Shown: positions 47,001 through 56,599 of the stretch, one piece after another
Layout: each line of letters starts with the position of its first letter
Numbering within the stretch: the first letter of the stretch is position 1
Source of the DNA: Branchiostoma floridae
Lineage: Eukaryota; Chordata; Leptocardii; Amphioxiformes; Branchiostomatidae
Direction of reading: 5' to 3'
NCBI RefSeq assembly: GCF_000003815.2
Contig: NC_049984.1
Location: 2,931,897-2,995,896 of the forward strand
DNA length: 64,000 nt
Made by a program: the position numbers and the translations under genes
Notes under the pieces: model-generated
What the model saw: only the letters and a program-made list of their open reading frames with translations
Database searches by the model: none
What the model was told of the DNA's origin: nothing

Positions 47001-49012
47001 TAATGAAAATTTAACAATTTATTATAGGACTATTAATTTTGATTATGACAATGGGGGCAAGAAATTTTAAGTACCTGAAAAATATTTGTTGGCCTTTGAA
47101 CAGTTGGATACATCTTTGGAAATCATATGTATATGAATAGGTTGATGTCGCCATAATGATAATCAAACTAGCATATCTTCATTGCATTATTGTCAATTAT
47201 GTATAAAAAGACTTGAAGTATACCTGAAAGACAAACTACAAACTTTGTTTTTAGCTCCTACTCTGCAAGAATACAGAAATAGACAAACAGATACTACTGC
47301 CAAGTAAAGATACCATTCACAGATAGACAGATACAATGCAATGACTCTCACACTAGTCACAGCATTACAGTACCTATAAAAAATATAAATATATATTGCA
47401 AGGGCCACCCAAATCGACCTCAGTCAAATACCAGGATTCAGGTATGACCCTTATCCAGGCAATCCTAGTCTTTTGCACGGCCCTAAACTTAACACACCTT
47501 TGCCAGGCTGCTGTCTGCGGTAGTCAAACTTCCGGGCAATAAAAAATGTGTACGTGTACTCGCGTCTGTCCTGGAATTAGTGACCGTGCTATATGCTGTC
47601 TGAAGGTTAGTCGAGCACACTGACCTACGTGACCTTTGGCCTGAACAAGCTATGTTGTGGTGTAAGGTTTCTTCTGTAACACACTTAGCAAATCAAAATG
47701 GCTGGAAAATTGACATTACAAAAAGTACTGATTAGGTTAAGTGGATTTTCTTTCATACAAGTAATCTCTGATTAACTTGAAGAGTCACACGGGGGTCATT
47801 CTTAATAAAATACAAGGATTAGGGATTGTGATTTTTAAAAAACTGCGATAAAAAACCTAAACCTCCAATAGACTAACATTTTCTAATAAAATCTTGAGAC
47901 TTTGTATCTTGAAAAATCTTGTGATGTTCCTTGTGTACCTATTGCTTGGCTATTACTTCAAACTGACCTGTAAAAGATTAAAAGGGATTTAACAAACTAA
48001 AGCTACAATGGACAGCTAAATGTTCTGTTAATTATTATCCAAAGTAATCTGTACTTTGCTAATCTTGTCATCCATTTTGTTAAGATCAAGGATCAGTGAC
48101 ACCTTTGGTTTATCTTTATTCAGTTGCATAATTCTCTTGTTACAACTTTTTCTTTTCTTAAATTTCATTGTGTCCAAATAAACAATATCGATTGTTATAA
48201 CATAGTTCATAGCTATTGTGACATGTTTTAAAATGACTCAATTATGTAGTATGTGGGGGAGGGCAAAAAGGCACAGGTGACAGATGAATATTTTGTGACC
48301 TTGTGTATCATCATTGAGTGCTACATGCTCCTTTGGTACCTGATAATCAATACCAGAAAGGGCTGATTGTAATGATTATTTTTCATGATTTTGTTAAAAC
48401 AACAAAACTTGGCGTTCTTGAACAAAGGGGTGGAAGGCTGGCCACTTGTGACGCAATGCATGTACTGATGACGCGTCCATTTCGTGTTTACTACCTTTCC
48501 ACCTCACCTAAATCGGACAAAAGGGGACGTTTTTACGGCGATAACCGTCGTGAGAAGCCGGCCAGGTGGTGGTTGATGGGGCGGTGGTTATCCCTGTCCC
48601 GTTGGGAGCGTGTTTACGGCACGAACTTGAACCCTGGGATCACATTTCGTCACCGTTCCACGCGCTGACCGTTGCTGACGTTCCAGGCCCGCCGGGAGAA
48701 TTTCAGGTGACATGGGCGTTCCGTTTCGACCCCGAATATCCGATTTCCTGTCGGTTGAGCGGCTTCACGCCGCTCGGCCAGGTTTGATGGCAATCTCTGG
48801 GCAAATTTCGGGGAGTAATAAGGGCCCAACGCCGCCAGCATCTCAATCAGAAACCCTCCTGACACACTGGCCCATCCCACGATTGCTGACACCCAATATG
48901 GCGTTCAACATGCCCTTATTTTGGAACCTTCTAGATCATATAAGAAGAGCTTACCTTTGAATTTTAGCTCCCCGGAAGGTTCTAGGATTAACACTTGCTC
49001 CAGCTTCGACAT
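20024..49012 (-). CDS. VAP: VAMP-associated protein (VAPA/VAPB family), complete, 8 exons, 310 aa
   Basis: Exons (minus): 49012-48955, 43709-43557, 31898-31786, 28727-28650, 27361-27230, 25067-24963, 22758-22624, 20182-20024; all GT-AG and in phase. The protein is an ER tail-anchored receptor that binds FFAT motifs of lipid-transfer and contact-site proteins. Seen: MSP domain, residues about 1-108, with [36 protein letters not shown] (including the Pro equivalent to the ALS8 site) and [18 protein letters not shown]; then [18 protein letters not shown]; a Pro-rich linker; a coiled coil ([20 protein letters not shown]); and a C-terminal anchor [21 protein letters not shown] shortened here to [11 protein letters not shown], ending at the TAG. 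It is about 60 residues longer than human VAPs because of two linker exons (27230-27361, 24963-25067), which may be alternatively spliced. The introns are repeat-rich. Confidence 0.93.
20264..20531. repeat. Inverted-repeat element in VAP intron 7
   Basis: GCACAACCAGGGAGTACTTACTT at the left end is matched inversely by AAGTAAGTACTCCCTGG and TTGTGC at the right. A related element with CAGACATC and GACGTC words is at about 25165-25345, and diverged relatives lie at 25690-25870. Confidence 0.65.
20691..20790. repeat. Duplicate of VAP exon 8 acceptor region and a local tandem block
   Basis: GTCGTCCTGGCAGCAAAAC occurs at the real exon 8 acceptor (about 20178) and again at about 20693. The bases after it (ATGTCAATA to AATGTTGACAG) repeat a block at about 20559-20613. 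Only a few codons of exon 8 are copied. Confidence 0.7.
20794..20866. repeat. Long hairpin
   Basis: ATCCAGCCGTAATATAGC with CTCCCGAG is complementary to CTCGGGAGCTATATCACG with GCTGGAT across a 23-base loop (24 of 25 pairs). Confidence 0.85.
22256..22581. mobile_element. Element with AGTGCTCGAAATAC ends
   Basis: The terminal words AGTGCTCGAAATAC and GTATTTCGAGCACT are inverse. The interior has the repeated word TTGCCTGGCGCAATTTCACT and CAACCTG words. Related elements are at 32541-32885, 34497-35603 and 36088-36999. Confidence 0.7.
22780..23105. repeat. Tandem duplication in VAP intron 6
   Basis: Blocks GCAACAAGCTCAGCCGTA to TTTAAGGGCACTTTC occur at about 22770-22850 and again at 23008-23100, with some rearrangement. 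Confidence 0.7.
24000..24105 (-). mobile_element. tRNA-derived SINE-like sequence
   Basis: On the minus strand an A-box-like TGGCTTAACTGCAGGG is followed by a B-box-like GGTTCAAATCC at the usual spacing. The cloverleaf is incomplete, so this is read as SINE-derived and not as a tRNA gene. A related unit is at about 60195-60262. Confidence 0.5.
24170..24558. mobile_element. MITE with GCCTGGGTACC ends (copy 2)
   Basis: Same family as 17455-17767: ends TTTTGCCTGGGTACC and GGTACCCAGGCT, flanked by AGATGAGA (24162-24169) and AGATGAGC (24559-24566). It is in VAP intron 6, directly next to the SINE-like sequence. Confidence 0.75.
25165..25345. repeat. Inverted-repeat element with CAGACATC/GACGTC words
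   Basis: TTACCTGCTGACGTTTCAATG, shortened here to ACCTGCTGACGTTTCAA, and TGTCTGTCAGACATCTTC are mirrored at the right end by GAAGATGTCTGACAGACA and GACGTCAGCAGGTAA, flanked by TTTTGCAAAACCAG and TAGTTGTGCAAAAG. Confidence 0.75.
28323..28597. mobile_element. Element with AGGGTTGGACAAGT ends
   Basis: Ends AGGGTTGGACAAGT and ACATGTCCAACCCT are inverse; the interior has repeated CAAGTGGAC/GGGCAAGT words. A second, inverted and diverged copy ends at about 44353. Confidence 0.6.
28731..28910. repeat. 42-bp minisatellite, about four units
   Basis: Unit AACAACCAATCACACAAC followed by AGCATGTCTATCACATGATCTAC repeats head to tail right up to the acceptor of VAP exon 4. Each unit has a CCAAT word. Confidence 0.9.
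29040..31200. other. VAP intron 3, left part, no gene seen
   Basis: About 2 kb of intron without a recognisable coding region. It contains GTGGTCTTA/TAAAACCAC inverse words at about 29890-29995 resembling those at 33150-33230 and 56220-56360, and a decayed end of the GGCCACACCAATTTAAT family near 30655-30690. Confidence 0.5.
31397..31480. repeat. Hairpin next to MITE copy 2
   Basis: ACTTTTGCTGGCCACTTC arm (31397-31429) pairs with GAAATGGCCAGCAAAAGT arm (31448-31480), about 30 of 33 matches. The right arm ends at the MITE border. Confidence 0.8.
31480..31662. mobile_element. MITE with CAGTAGAAGCC ends (copy 2), TA duplication
   Basis: Same ends as 17085-17251, flanked by TA at 31478-31479 and 31663-31664, in VAP intron 3, about 120 bases from exon 3. 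Confidence 0.85.
31906..31935. repeat. (CAAA)n microsatellite at VAP exon 3 acceptor
   Basis: AAACAAACAAACAAACAAAC reads as a TTTG repeat on the minus strand and provides the pyrimidine-rich tract before GTGCAG. Confidence 0.8.
32475..32973. repeat. 65-bp direct repeats around an inverted-repeat element
   Basis: GAGCCTAGGAGAATTAACC to CATCTCTCGC and beyond occurs at 32475-32539 and again at 32909-32973. The element at 32541-32885 (AGGGCTCGAAATACC to TATTTCGAGCCCT) sits between them. Confidence 0.85.
32541..32885. mobile_element. Element with AGGGCTCGAAATAC ends (short form)
   Basis: Inverse ends; the interior carries GTGCAGGTAAAATTG and TACCTGCACCTAACCTGC words once each. It is the unexpanded relative of 34497-35603. 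Confidence 0.75.
34497..35603. mobile_element. Element with AGGGCTCGAAATAC ends, internally expanded
   Basis: Same ends as 32541-32885, but the CAGGTTAGTGCAGGTAAA to CTGGGTACATA block is repeated four times (starts 34522, 34612, 34701, 34790; period 89-90 bp), and a Harbinger-like MITE (35106-35472) is inserted in its right half. Confidence 0.8.
35106..35472. mobile_element. PIF/Harbinger-like MITE, copy A
   Basis: Ends GGCCACACCAATTTAATT and its inverse (A-to-C variants), flanked by TTA on both sides (35103-35105, 35473-35475). The three-base TTA target and GGC start fit PIF/Harbinger. It is nearly identical to copy B at 45175-45536. Confidence 0.85.
36088..36999. mobile_element. Element with AGGGCTCGAATTAACC ends
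   Basis: Left end AGGGCTCGAATTAACCAC and right end AAAGTATTTCGAGGCCT are partly inverse. The interior shares GCGCAACCTGAAATG and TTCAGGTTGCCGCCTG words with 22256-22581. Confidence 0.6.
38327..38720. repeat. Tandem duplication, about 196-bp period
   Basis: Two units sharing TATCTGTCACTAGGCATAGG, TTTTTTGGGGGTGGGCAGTGG and CCTATCTAATGAAGGAT (third word at each unit end), in VAP intron 2. Confidence 0.85.
39084..42067. repeat. Satellite of about 137-bp units, split by an inserted element
   Basis: Units begin with GTACAATACTTGTGGGTG at 39084, 39221, 41677, 41811 and 41957 and end with CTGCAATTTACAGCT and AACTGGAATTC. The second unit is interrupted after GTACAATACT by the element at 39231-41541. 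Confidence 0.88.
39231..41541. mobile_element. 2.3-kb DNA element with 45-bp inverted ends
   Basis: The left end CAGTAGGAAAGGTAACTAG, running on through ATTTAGTAACCTTTC and TTCAGCCAATCAG, is mirrored at the right end (to 41541). Each end is itself a short hairpin. ATACT is present on both sides (39226-39230, 41542-41546), matching duplication of the satellite target. Inside are about three copies of a block with GTCATACAAATATAAA and TTTTGCCTCTT. No transposase frame is recognisable. Confidence 0.8.
43830..43978. repeat. Inverted-repeat element with CTCCAAGCAGATCC ends
   Basis: GCTATCTCCAAGCAGATCC and GCATAATATAGTATCAAA are mirrored by TTTGATACTATCTTATG and GGATCTGCTTGGAGAT. Fragments of the same family are at 35980-36065 and 37250-37285. 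Confidence 0.75.
44614..44951. mobile_element. Element with CAGGACTCAAAATT ends
   Basis: Left CAGGACTCAAAATTCC and right AATATTTTAAGCCCTG are imperfect inverses; the interior repeats AGGTGCAC words. It appears to be a cousin of the AGGGCTCGAAAT family. Confidence 0.5.
45175..45536. mobile_element. PIF/Harbinger-like MITE, copy B
   Basis: Same ends as copy A, flanked by TTA (45172-45174, 45537-45539). It differs from copy A by few substitutions and one fewer AAAAATA unit, implying recent spread. Confidence 0.85.
45540..48954. other. VAP intron 1, left part, no gene seen
   Basis: AT-rich intron to about 48,400, then a GC- and CpG-richer stretch (about 48430-48930) that opens several frames without recognisable domains. 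The latter may be part of the VAP promoter-proximal CpG island. Confidence 0.45.
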
Positions 49013-49315
49013 GGCGAGGCTCTATTTTGTCCTAAAACCACTGTTTTTCGGTCAAAACGGGGTCAAAGGGTCCGTCTGCAGCTAAAAATGGCGAGTAAAA
49101 CGCGCGCATGCTCGGCATGTGAAAGCGAGGCTCGATTGTGACGTACTTCCGGTCACATTTTTCCGCATCATTTTTCTGCAAAATAAACACAAACAGAGAA
49201 AATAACGACAATCAAAAGATTTGTTATACCATTATAATTTTACTCTTGGTAACTATTCTCTACAATTGTCATATCGTAACCTGTGAACTGCAAACAAACT
49301 CCTCTTTTGTTGACA

Positions 49316-49336
49316 TGACGTCATGTTCTATAAATA
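49316..49336 (+). promoter_or_regulatory. CRE palindrome followed by TATA-like box in head-to-head spacer
   Basis: TGACGTCA (49316-49323) and TATAAATA (49329-49336) lie in the 861-bp gap between the VAP and RHIM/death-domain start codons. Consensus matches only; use as a promoter is inferred. The TATA orientation favours the plus-strand gene. Confidence 0.4.
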
Positions 49337-49873
49337 GCACTGACTTCCAGTTGGAGAGCAAGTCAACTTCCGGGTACAAGAAGGGGGAAAACCAGGAAAA
49401 GAACTCACTGTTATAATTTCTCAGTCACCGTCATCTTGTTATTTTACCCGCGGCAGCTGTTGGTAGATATTTTTCACGTGTACACTAGAAAATACCTGGG
49501 AACGAACCCGTGCAACAAGCTAGAGTAGGTTTCTTCGGCCAGAAAGGATCAAGCAAGCCACGAGTTTCGGGAGTATCGAAACTGATCTTCCTAGTGCCCC
49601 CCTCCCCCTGAACTGTTGGGTAGGGAAAAGTTGTTTTCACAGGATACAGAACTAAACCAGGACATCGTTGCAGTATAGACGTGTCTTCTTTGTACAGTGA
49701 CGTGTCCTTCAATATCAGTGTTGATTTGTATGAGAGTGGCTGATATTCCTACCAGGAAGTTTGCAGATTATGGACTAGAACTAGCCTAGAGCTGACATAC
49801 TGAGTGGCAGGTGTTGTATAGTCAGTTAGGACTCAGGTGTGGCAGTCTTGGACATGATCTTGGATTTTTCCTG

Positions 49874-52348
49874 ATGGAAGAAAGCCCAGCACCAGGATTT
49901 ACCAGTGACCTGAGGATGGATCCAGCGGAAGGTGAGAGCCTTGTGTGGAGATGCAAATTTTATTCATATAACGTTATTTATTTTGTAACAGTGGGCTTCA
50001 AGCACCACCAAACTGACCATACCAACCGTCTGACGCTTTGGCGTAGTGGCATTGGGTTTGTGAGCTGGCAGACCAGGTTCTCCACAGGTTTGAATACTGG
50101 GAGATAGGAGGCTGTTTCTATTTGCCTCTTGTGTTTGTGGTTTCCATGCCGACCCTGTGAGTAACAGGCTAAAGATTATGCCACACAGGGATATCACGTT
50201 CCGAGATTCGAGGACGGATCTTTAAAAGAAAGGGGGGATAGTGTAACAGTGGGGTTCAAGCGCTGCCAAACTGACCCATCATTTCTGTGACCTCTAGTAG
50301 GGATGATATAAAGTGCTACATGATTTGTTTGTCAGGTACACATTGTTAGCTAAACCCGCTTTTTACCAGACTGGCCAGTTTGTATGCTTACTTAATTCAA
50401 CCAAACAACATGTACATGTACATTTGTAGTAAATTTCCTTGCTTACAAAAGTTGCCAAAGTAAAACATCAAAATTTCCCCCATTTAAAGTCTGTATCAGC
50501 ATTGATTGATTTTATTGTTCTCTTGCAGATCTGAGTAAAAGTGGAGCAGCAGCCCCTACAGTTATTCACTACCACAACTATTACATTAACCAGGCAAAAA
50601 ATGTACAGATTGGTCATGACAATATCATCAACACAACTGGGTTTGAGGATGGGGATTTTGTGGATGGTGAGACTTTACTTTAGTATACACCTTTTAACAT
50701 GTAATTTGAAAATCTGTTTCCTTTGAAAGTTTCTATTTGTCTATCTTCTCTGTTGCGTATTTGATTCAGGTTTTAAGCAAGTAGTAGGTTACTAGTATTT
50801 TCCTTGGTTTTAAAGTAAAGTATCAGATTGTTTTGAAGATCACAAATTGACTTTTTCATTATTTAAGACAGATTGATACATATTATCCTTCACAGAGAGC
50901 TATAGCAGCATAGCTAATCATAAATGTATAGGCGGTTGTTAAAATTAAGAATGCATAGCACAGTGTATGAGCATCAATTTCAGTAGTGAAAATATTGAAT
51001 AAAACATGTACAGTTGTTTACTTCTTCTTGTCTCTTCTTCAGCACCACAACCTTTGGAAGCATCAAGGCTTGGCTCAAATGTTCAGCCTGGCTTTTCTCC
51101 TGAAATACAGCCGCAACTGCAGGTAGCAGACAGTACCTGTACTGTAACAGCGGCAGTCACAGACACCAACCCACCCCCAATTGCACAGAACATTACACCC
51201 AGTAACCCCCCATACAGCCCTCCCAACGGTGTTACACCAGCCACTACAGACAATGGGAGCTCTGGTAAACCCCAAGCCAGCCCTCCTAAGCTGGACCCCA
51301 GCCTTCATATAGGAAAAATGCCGTTCAGGGTTCGCCACCGGTTAACCAGCATGCTGAGTGTGAAAAAAACAGATGGTAAGTTCTGCTTGTAAATAATGTA
51401 CTTGTATCCTGTACTGTTGTAGGAACTGTCAAGGAACTATTAGATGAAGTGAAGTTAAGCCACACAAACTCCTTTCATCATTGGGTGTATTTTGCTCACA
51501 AATTGTCTCTGTCATAGCGTAAATGACCTGTAAATGATATATGAACTTCACCCGATAAGCACAATACATTTGTACTTGCAGTTTGTGTGGATCAAATCAT
51601 CCATTGTATTGTCAGGGTTAGAATTTTTATTACTCATTATGGATGACTGTTTTTTTTTAAATTGTACCTACGATGTATCACCACCCAAAATGACCATTCA
51701 GTACTGATATACGAGCGATCACAATTATGTCACGGTGACGCAGTGGTAGGCAAAAAGCAGGTGTTTGGCAAAAGATTGATTTACATATTAACCAGTAATT
51801 TTAGCCGCTAATTTGAATATCAATATTTGATCCAATCTACTGATGTCCTGGTAGGCAACAACCGTCGAATACCCCGGATAGAAACAACAACAGCGATCGC
51901 TCGTATACAGGTGGATGTGGAAATTTCTTGTGACCAGCCTCTCATTACTGCATCCTAGCAGCAATAGGAGGTACTGCAGAACCTTGCTGTGGGAAGTCTC
52001 CCATTACTGTAATATTTTGACTAGTAACAGTAGGTTTGTATCTTTCAACCTCAACAAAATTACTATTAATAGCAAATACATTTGGTACAAGAATCAGTTG
52101 TGTAATGAAGTTTTCCTATGCTCTGAGATAAAGCTCAGTCTGACTCTTTTCAAACAGGGAAGGACTGGAGGTTCCTTGTAGAGAAGTTGGGATTCGAGCC
52201 ACACTACGTTGCCTTGTGGGACCAGCGTCATGACAACCCGGCCGAGACACTGTTACAGTCCTGGGCAGTACAGCTGGAGGCAACAGTGGGCAGACTGCAT
52301 GCACTGCTACTAGAGTGTGACATGGGAGATATCGCAGAAATACTTTGA
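49874..52348 (+). CDS. RHIM plus death-domain adaptor, IMD-like, complete, 4 exons, 239 aa
   Basis: Exons 49874-49931, 50529-50666, 51043-51375, 52158-52348; all GT-AG, all introns in phase 1, stop TGA. Residues 20-65 carry a RHIM: HYHNYYINQAKNVQIGHDN with the VQIG core at 45-48, matching the [I/V]-Q-[I/V]-G signature of RIPK1, RIPK3, ZBP1 and TRIF. Residues about 66-150 are a Pro/Ser/Thr-rich, low-complexity linker. Residues about 151-239 form a death domain: FRVRHRLTSML (helix 1), GKDWRFLVEKLGF, DNPAETLLQSWAVQ and TVGRLHALLLECDM. No kinase, TIR or membrane segment is seen. RHIM followed by a C-terminal death domain is the order in insect IMD; a role as amyloid-forming adaptor in NF-kB or death signalling is inferred. 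A 5' non-coding exon is possible. A paralog lies 11 kb downstream. Confidence 0.87.
49985..50283 (+). mobile_element. tRNA-derived SINE-like insertion with flanking direct repeats
   Basis: An A-box-like TGGCGTAGTGGCATTGGG (50039-50056) and B-box-like GGTTTGAATACTGG (50087-50100) lie between two copies of GTAACAGTGGGCTTCAAGC (about 49985 and 50241, the second with G for C) in intron 1 of the RHIM gene. Confidence 0.5.
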
Positions 52349-55300
52349 CACTGAAATTCTCTCCATGAAAAGGATGGCCTAGGAGAAGAGGGTTTATAGT
52401 TGTTGGACCAACTTTGTTTTTAAAATGGGAAACATGTAACTCTCCAAGTGTTAAGATGTTTTTGTGTTGGACATTTATCAATCTCAAACATTCCAGACAT
52501 TTGCTGCTGATGCAACATGTGGGAGAGAATAATATTTGCTCACAGTCAAGTTAGCTGAAGACAAGTCTTGTTTTAATCTTATAGTAAAAGAAGAATTCTA
52601 ACTTCACTTGTATCTGGTTGTATTTGGTGATTCAGACCCTTACTGAGGGTCTGTATATGCTCCGTAAGGTGTAGGCAGCCTATTTTTATTTCCCGTAATT
52701 CATAGGGAAAGCGGTCTTATCTACGTAATTTGAAGAGAGGCGACCAAATTTAGCATAATTGCCTTCTTTGATTTAGCGAAGATTATGTAATGATTAAAAA
52801 CAGACAATTGATAACGAGTCGAGATAGTGTATTCTCAACTTGACAAGAAATTCAGGTATAACTCGGGACTCCCCATGCAGACCCTCCTTACTGAGTAGAA
52901 AATTATACAAAGAACTGCTGCTGAAAGTGACAAACTTTTCTTTCGCCTATTTTTTCTATCAGTCAATTAGTTGATAAGTAGCTTTTCAAGCAATATTTTT
53001 GAATACAAACACCCAGCCACAACATTGTTTGTACTTATGGGCCACAGTGTCTGAGAATGAACAATAAACAAACAAACAAACAACACTGACCCGATGCTAT
53101 GCTAGCTCCTTGCCTCACTTGAAATTGTCACACATGCCTGGATAAAGACCTGGGGTATAATCTCCTGGCAATTACATGTACTAGCTATTGAGTTTCTTTT
53201 GGGCAGTAAAAGGGGTTGTAAAACTTGAGAAGATTATGTAATGAATAAAAACAGACAATTGCCAACGAGACAGTGTATTCACAACTTGACAAGAAATTCA
53301 GGTATAACTCGGGAAAGGGTTGACGGATCTTCATGATATTTGTATTGTAGATAGCTTAAGAGTTGCCTTACATAACTAAATGCTAATCATGCAAATCGGG
53401 CTAATTTGCATAAGTAATGAGGACAGTTTATAAATACACTGCATTTTATGTTAGAATGCTAAAGAATATGCCATATCTAGATGTAACTCAAAGAGAGAGA
53501 AATGTTAGGCTTACTTAAGGATATATCCGATTGGCAAAAATTCCTGAAATGCCACAGCAATTCGAAGGGGTTAACGGATCATCGTGATTTTTGATTTGTA
53601 GATAACTTTGGAGATGCCTTCCATAGATAAGGGCTTAAATGCAAACCAGGGGCTGATGTGCATAATTAATTAGCACAGTATTTTATTGCTACTTAAGGAC
53701 ACTTAAACATGACATGTTACTAGGGCCACACCAATTTAATTTGTTGCTTCTCAAATTTCCCGATCAATTTTTTTCCGATTTGAAAAAAAAAAAAATTAGT
53801 GTCAAGAAAAATGATATAGGATTTGCTATTGCAGAACTGTAAAAAAAACATCCAGGGGCACATACTGCTGATAAACCAATCAGAGAGATTCTTTGTAGTC
53901 ACATGATAGAAAACAACCAATAAGCTTCTTGCATTTCTAAAACACACATAATTTCAGTATAAAAACAATTCCCTTTATTCAGAACAGTGGTATCTAATCA
54001 AAGGAAGAGATTCATTGGATAAATCATACCATGAAAAGATGAAAGCCTGACTACCAAGCTTGTTTTTTTTTGTGTTTTGGATAAGCCTCATATGTTCACC
54101 CCAGACTTTTTGCAATTTTTTGTTCGAATGGCCGCCCCAAGATTTTTTTTTTTGGAAAAAAATCCGAGAAGCAACAAATTAAATTAGTGTGGCCTAGAAA
54201 AGAGAGAAATATCGAGAGACAATTATGCAATTTGTTACCTAGTTTACATAATTAATGAGAAATTATTTAAGTATAATAGTGTTCAATGACGAAAATTCCA
54301 TTCTTGTGGCATTTGGTAGCAACATGTACTTTAAGTTGAACATGCGGAAGTAAGTCATGCAAATTAGGATCTCATTTACATAATTTATGAGAAAATGCTA
54401 CAATAGATTTCTTTGCCAGTAGAGTAGAGTAGTTCTTCGGTTGGGCAAGAAGGTTGAAACCTCCTTGGGTTGAGTATCCTGGAGGAGTTTATAGAAACCG
54501 CCCCTCCTCAACCTCTCCTTAGACTCATGATCAGCTGACTGTAGTACTCGGGGTAAAAATCCCGGGCACTACTAAATCCCCGGACCCAACATCTGCTTGG
54601 TTCTACAGCAGTACATGAGCATGGAATCAATCAAGGGGGTGTGGCGACAGACCGGCTCACGGAAACGAGGCTCGACTCATGGTTTTCGCTAAGGATGATG
54701 GGTACCCGGAAGTGGTACGCGCGGTATATTCAAACCGGGGAGTCCTTGGCTAGCGATAAACATGATATCCAACTAGATCTACTGATCTTCGGGGTGCAGG
54801 ATCGACATATAGTCGAAGTCAGACAAACTTTAAACGATACCAATAGGTTTGGAAGCTTTTATGTTATGGAAAACTTTGAAATATGATACTTCAACAAAAT
54901 GAAATACCATTAATTTATGACTCACAGATGACATAGATCTTCAAGGGGCTTTGCCATACAAAGGACAATTCAAAGTAGAGAAGAAGAAAAGCAATTTTTT
55001 TCAGAATTTATCAGAAGAAAACTTTGTATTTGTTAACTTTTTTGGTGAAAGTATATCTCTTTAAATTTAACTTTATTTGAATTGTAAGACAACACAGTAT
55101 GCTGCACCAGACAGCAAGATGCTGATGTATATTTCTCACCAATTCAAATTGTTATTTCCAAGAAATTATCAAGTAATCAACAACTTGGATTTGTTGTACT
55201 TTACTACAAAAGACACAGCTGCAATTGTTGAACATTAATTCATGTACAAAAATAAAAGTCAAACAGAAATACAGGCCAAATGTTCCTTATTGGATTCCTT

Positions 55301-56599
55301 TATTGCTAGGTTAGGGTTAGGATTTGGCTAAGGTTTGTTTTAGCTGGGAAAATTTGGCTGTATCAACATTAACATGCATCTTCAAAGCATTTCTATTACT
55401 GTTGCATTACCATAATCAGTGCAAAACAGGATGCAAATCAGATACAGACTTTTGGTTCACTTTTTAATCTGCAATAAGAAAAACACATGGAAAAATTGCC
55501 AAAAGCTGGTTATTTCTTATTGGGCATACATGTAGCTGTGACAAGTTCACACAAGCACTATCATAGCAAAGTATCAACAGCTGTTGATGTGGAAAATATA
55601 TCTACATACTGTAGGGAAGGCTCATTTCATACATTCTATCCATGTTACACTACACCGTGTAAAGTTGGTCTATATTTCATACATAATCCAGCATTGTTTT
55701 ACTCAATGAAACAGCATTCTATTACAGAAAATGCTCATGAATAGAATTCCTATTGCCAAAGATACCATTACTGTTTCAGTATATCATTGTTAAAACCAAC
55801 AAACACAAAATATCAATGACTTTCAATTTGATAACTTTCAAAACACTGGCAAAGTAGTGCTTCATTGTACTATATATAAGAATAAATGAATAGCATTGAT
55901 TATGAATAAGTAACATCTTAGAGTTAGACTTTAGACTAGAGTGGTCACTTACTGTACTGTTTACCATTGTTTGTTCGTCATTTTTCTCACTTGTAATTAG
56001 CCCTCAGGCAATAATTTCCAAGAACTTTTGATACTTATCATTAGGACTATTATTATAAATCCTTCTTTTCCCTCAAGCATATAGGCAGTCAGTTATTTAT
56101 CATAGTCAACTCTAAAAAGGAAGCTAAACATAATTAAAAAGTTCTGAAATCATCAATTACAAAACTTGATAAGGGATTATTTTAAAACATGTACTACTGT
56201 GAAAGGGAGAAAATGGAGTGTTGGCAGTGGTTTTAAGTTCGCGGTTGAAACTTCCATGCAGGGTTTTACTATTAAAGGCCAAATATTTGCAATCACTTCA
56301 AGCCTTCAGTTAGTTTATCGCTGCAAAAAAACACATGAACATAAAACCACTGCAAACATTACCCATTTACAATTTGTAATAAGGACATATACACTGTATA
56401 CTCTTCTTCTTCTTCACTGTACATGAAACAACTTTACAAATCACTGCATTGAAAATCCAAAACTCTGTATAAAATACCATGATATTCTCAAAATACAATT
56501 AACTATAAATATGCTTATGGTTGCATTCAACTCCTTTGTTAGGAAGGTAGTTCAAGGTACATCATCATATGTCAGAACTAAAAGTCTTCAGTGTTCATT
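52349..56599. other. Spacer with repeats, no gene recognised
   Basis: Contains repeated AT-rich blocks with GACGGATC-TCATGAT and AATTTGCATAA words (52790-53700 and again 61990-62350) and a Harbinger-like MITE at 53724-54194. A CpG-containing stretch at 54500-54890 opens a frame without recognisable domains. Confidence 0.5.
53724..54194. mobile_element. PIF/Harbinger-like MITE, copy C
   Basis: Ends GGCCACACCAATTTAATT and AATTAAATTAGTGTGGCC, flanked by TAG (53721-53723, 54195-54197). It is more diverged internally than copies A and B; a decayed end of the same family lies near 62595-62700. Confidence 0.8.

Noticed and set aside
48318-48960. Open frames of 60-116 codons in the GC-rich part of VAP intron 1
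   Set aside because: No domain, no splice support, and overlapping frames open on both strands, as expected from GC-rich sequence.
49874-52348. RIPK1 or RIPK3 ortholog
   Set aside because: No kinase domain is found upstream in the spacer to VAP; the first exon is short and starts with its own ATG.
54641-54886. 81-codon plus-strand frame
   Set aside because: No recognisable motif, no splice partner, and surrounded by repeats.
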